Shown one piece after another: positions 5,873-6,559 of a DNA stretch of 6,559 nucleotides; the first letter of the stretch is position 1, and the number at the start of each line of letters is the position of its first letter. The notes beneath the pieces are model-generated. The model saw only the letters and a program-made list of their open reading frames with translations. It was not told the origin of the DNA and did no database searches. Source of the stretch: Microcaldota archaeon (GTDB lineage: Archaea > Micrarchaeota > Micrarchaeia > Burarchaeales > JAKAKT01); assembly GCA_026396425.1 (NCBI GenBank), contig JAPLWU010000080.1, positions 1 through 6,559 of the forward strand. The letters run 5' to 3'. The position numbers and the translations under genes were made by a program.

Positions 5873-6370
5873 AACCTCAAACCAGCACTTGTCTTCCTGA
5901 TTGGCTTAGCCCCCCGCCTGGTATTTTCGCTTGGCGGTTACGACGATTGCATACCTGATTGGGCCAACGCAATAGAATCTTTAATACTCTCCGAGAGTTT
6001 CGCTTTACTCATAATGGCCCTTTTTGTTCTCGGACTCGCACTGATGTTTTCGGATTGGCAGAAGATATCCAAAAACAAGGAGTACGGGAAATTAAAATCC
6101 GGAATTTTACTGCTTTTCTTTTTTGCAATCCTATTTTTTGGGATATGCGTGTTTTCTACATGGTTCACTGTTACCGGATATCTGGTTCTCCTCACGCTCC
6201 TTTTTCTCCCAATCGGACTCGCACTGATGTTTTCGGACTGGCAGAAGATATCCAAAAGTAAGGAGTATGGGAAATCGAAATCCGGAATAATCCTACTGAC
6301 TTTGGCTTTTTTGCTGTTTGTCATTGCCATATCCACCCAGTTTTTAGTAGAAACGTTTAGATGTTTTTAG
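5870..6370 (+). CDS. Membrane protein with a duplicated helix-loop-helix hairpin, unknown function
   Basis: This gene encodes 166 residues and I do not recognise the family. An N-terminal signal peptide-like or anchor helix (about 4-21) is followed by a short polar stretch with Cys27 and Trp31. Four membrane helices come next (about 42-60, 78-97, 102-121 and 139-158). Each pair encloses the same charged loop: MFSDWQKISKNKEYGKLKSG and MFSDWQKISKSKEYGKSKSG (residues 59-78 and 120-139). The repeat is visible in DNA as 76 bases with six mismatches, 61 codons apart. The lysine-rich loops should face the cytoplasm. The frame stays open upstream to an ATG at 5765, but that would overlap the previous gene and place the start before the TATA box, so 5870 is chosen. 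Its promoter is copied exactly at the window's end. Low G+C sets it apart from the pilus genes. Toxin, phage-defence or transport roles are all unproven. Confidence 0.75.
   Translation: MNLKPALVFLIGLAPRLVFSLGGYDDCIPDWANAIESLILSESFALLIMALFVLGLALMFSDWQKISKNKEYGKLKSGILLLFFFAILFFGICVFSTWFTVTGYLVLLTLLFLPIGLALMFSDWQKISKSKEYGKSKSGIILLTLAFLLFVIAISTQFLVETFRCF
6030..6105 (+). repeat. Internal coding repeat, copy 1 (76 bp)
   Basis: The stretch matches 6213-6288 at 70 of 76 positions, 183 bases apart and in frame. It encodes the end of a membrane helix and the basic loop with FSDWQKISK. Allowing one inserted codon, similarity runs a little further left through CCTTTTT, so a whole hairpin was probably duplicated and the membrane parts then diverged. 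Confidence 0.9.
6213..6288 (+). repeat. Internal coding repeat, copy 2 (76 bp)
   Basis: This is the second copy of the loop-coding repeat. Only two of 24 amino acids after the first two differ (Asn to Ser, Leu to Ser); two of the six base changes are silent. The helix-coding DNA after it is clearly less similar than the loop itself. Confidence 0.9.
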
Positions 6371-6515
6371 TGCCAGAGCTACAAAAAACAACCCGAGTAA
6401 CAAGCCATAAAACCCAGACAAAAGAAGATGAGCAAACGAGTGAGTGCACCTAATCTTTCTTCGCCCGTCAACTCTGCCTGCCAATTGGTGGAACCCCAGA
6501 GCAACCAATAGACGA
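6371..6515. other. 145-base gap between tandem membrane-protein units
   Basis: No convincing gene is seen here. The plus strand has a 27-codon frame (6428-6511, ATG to TAG) that ends just before the second 44-bp repeat and lacks membrane or family features. The minus strand has an open frame from TTG at 6508 to TAA at 6344, whose 54 codons end in a hydrophobic helix and a basic tail. Neither has a clear ribosome site. The gap may hold the remains of an older unit. Confidence 0.4.
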
Positions 6516-6559
6516 AAGCCAAAGGGTTAAATAGCGCGCAAAGGCATTCAATAGCGATG
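6516..6559 (+). repeat. 44-bp perfect direct repeat, copy 2, with start of a further gene
   Basis: Identical to 5829-5872, including CCAAAG (6519-6524), TTAAATA (6527-6533) and the terminal ATG (6557-6559). The window ends on that start codon. By analogy with copy 1, a leaderless gene should begin here, probably another member of the membrane-protein family. The gene itself cannot be seen. Confidence 0.9.

Noticed and set aside
6428..6511. 27-codon plus-strand frame before the second 44-bp repeat
   Set aside because: It has no membrane segment, no family resemblance and only a weak AT-rich match (CATAAAA) upstream; frames this short are common by chance.
5829..6559. CRISPR array or transposon ends as an explanation of the 44-bp repeats
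   Set aside because: There are only two visible copies, 687 bases apart in direct orientation, with a coding gene between them. No transposase, inverted termini or regular spacers are seen.

Overview
The window looks archaeal, on mixed evidence. AT-rich TATA-like boxes lie about 25-30 bases upstream of several starts with almost no leader. A small protein carries the archaeal class III prepilin signal (GQAATEYL with Glu at mature +5). The secretion ATPase has the long archaeal FlaI/GspE-like layout. I cannot name the lineage; a euryarchaeal or DPANN-type genome would fit.

Left part (1-982, + strand). The 3' end of a Cys-rich gene overlaps by four bases (ATGA) a gene for a membrane-anchored, probably surface-exposed protein of 272 residues with four N-glycosylation sequons. 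Neither can be assigned to a family from sequence alone. They converge on the pilin gene.

Centre (1071-5330, - strand). This is a compact type IV pilus-like locus. In transcription order it holds a secretion ATPase with an N-terminal winged-helix-like region, two separate GspF/TadC-like platform proteins, and, after about 150 bases and behind its own TATA box, a class III signal peptide pilin. The ATPase would power pilin insertion or extraction at the membrane platform formed by the two GspF-like proteins. The processing peptidase is not in the window. The 100-base stretch between the second platform gene and the pilin contains decayed copies of the platform gene's last codons.

Right part (5404-6559, + strand). 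This is a compositionally different block, about 37-43% G+C in sampled lines against about 63% in a sampled line of the ATPase gene. It encodes small multi-pass membrane proteins of unknown function. The first (131 aa) has one membrane hairpin with a charged loop; the second (166 aa) has two near-identical copies of such a loop. A perfect 44-bp repeat spanning promoter and start codon lies in front of the second gene and again at the very end of the window, so a third family member probably begins there. The first gene shares the CCAAAG + TTAAATA promoter core. This tandem, promoter-linked membrane-protein family beside a pilus locus is the least explained part of the window.
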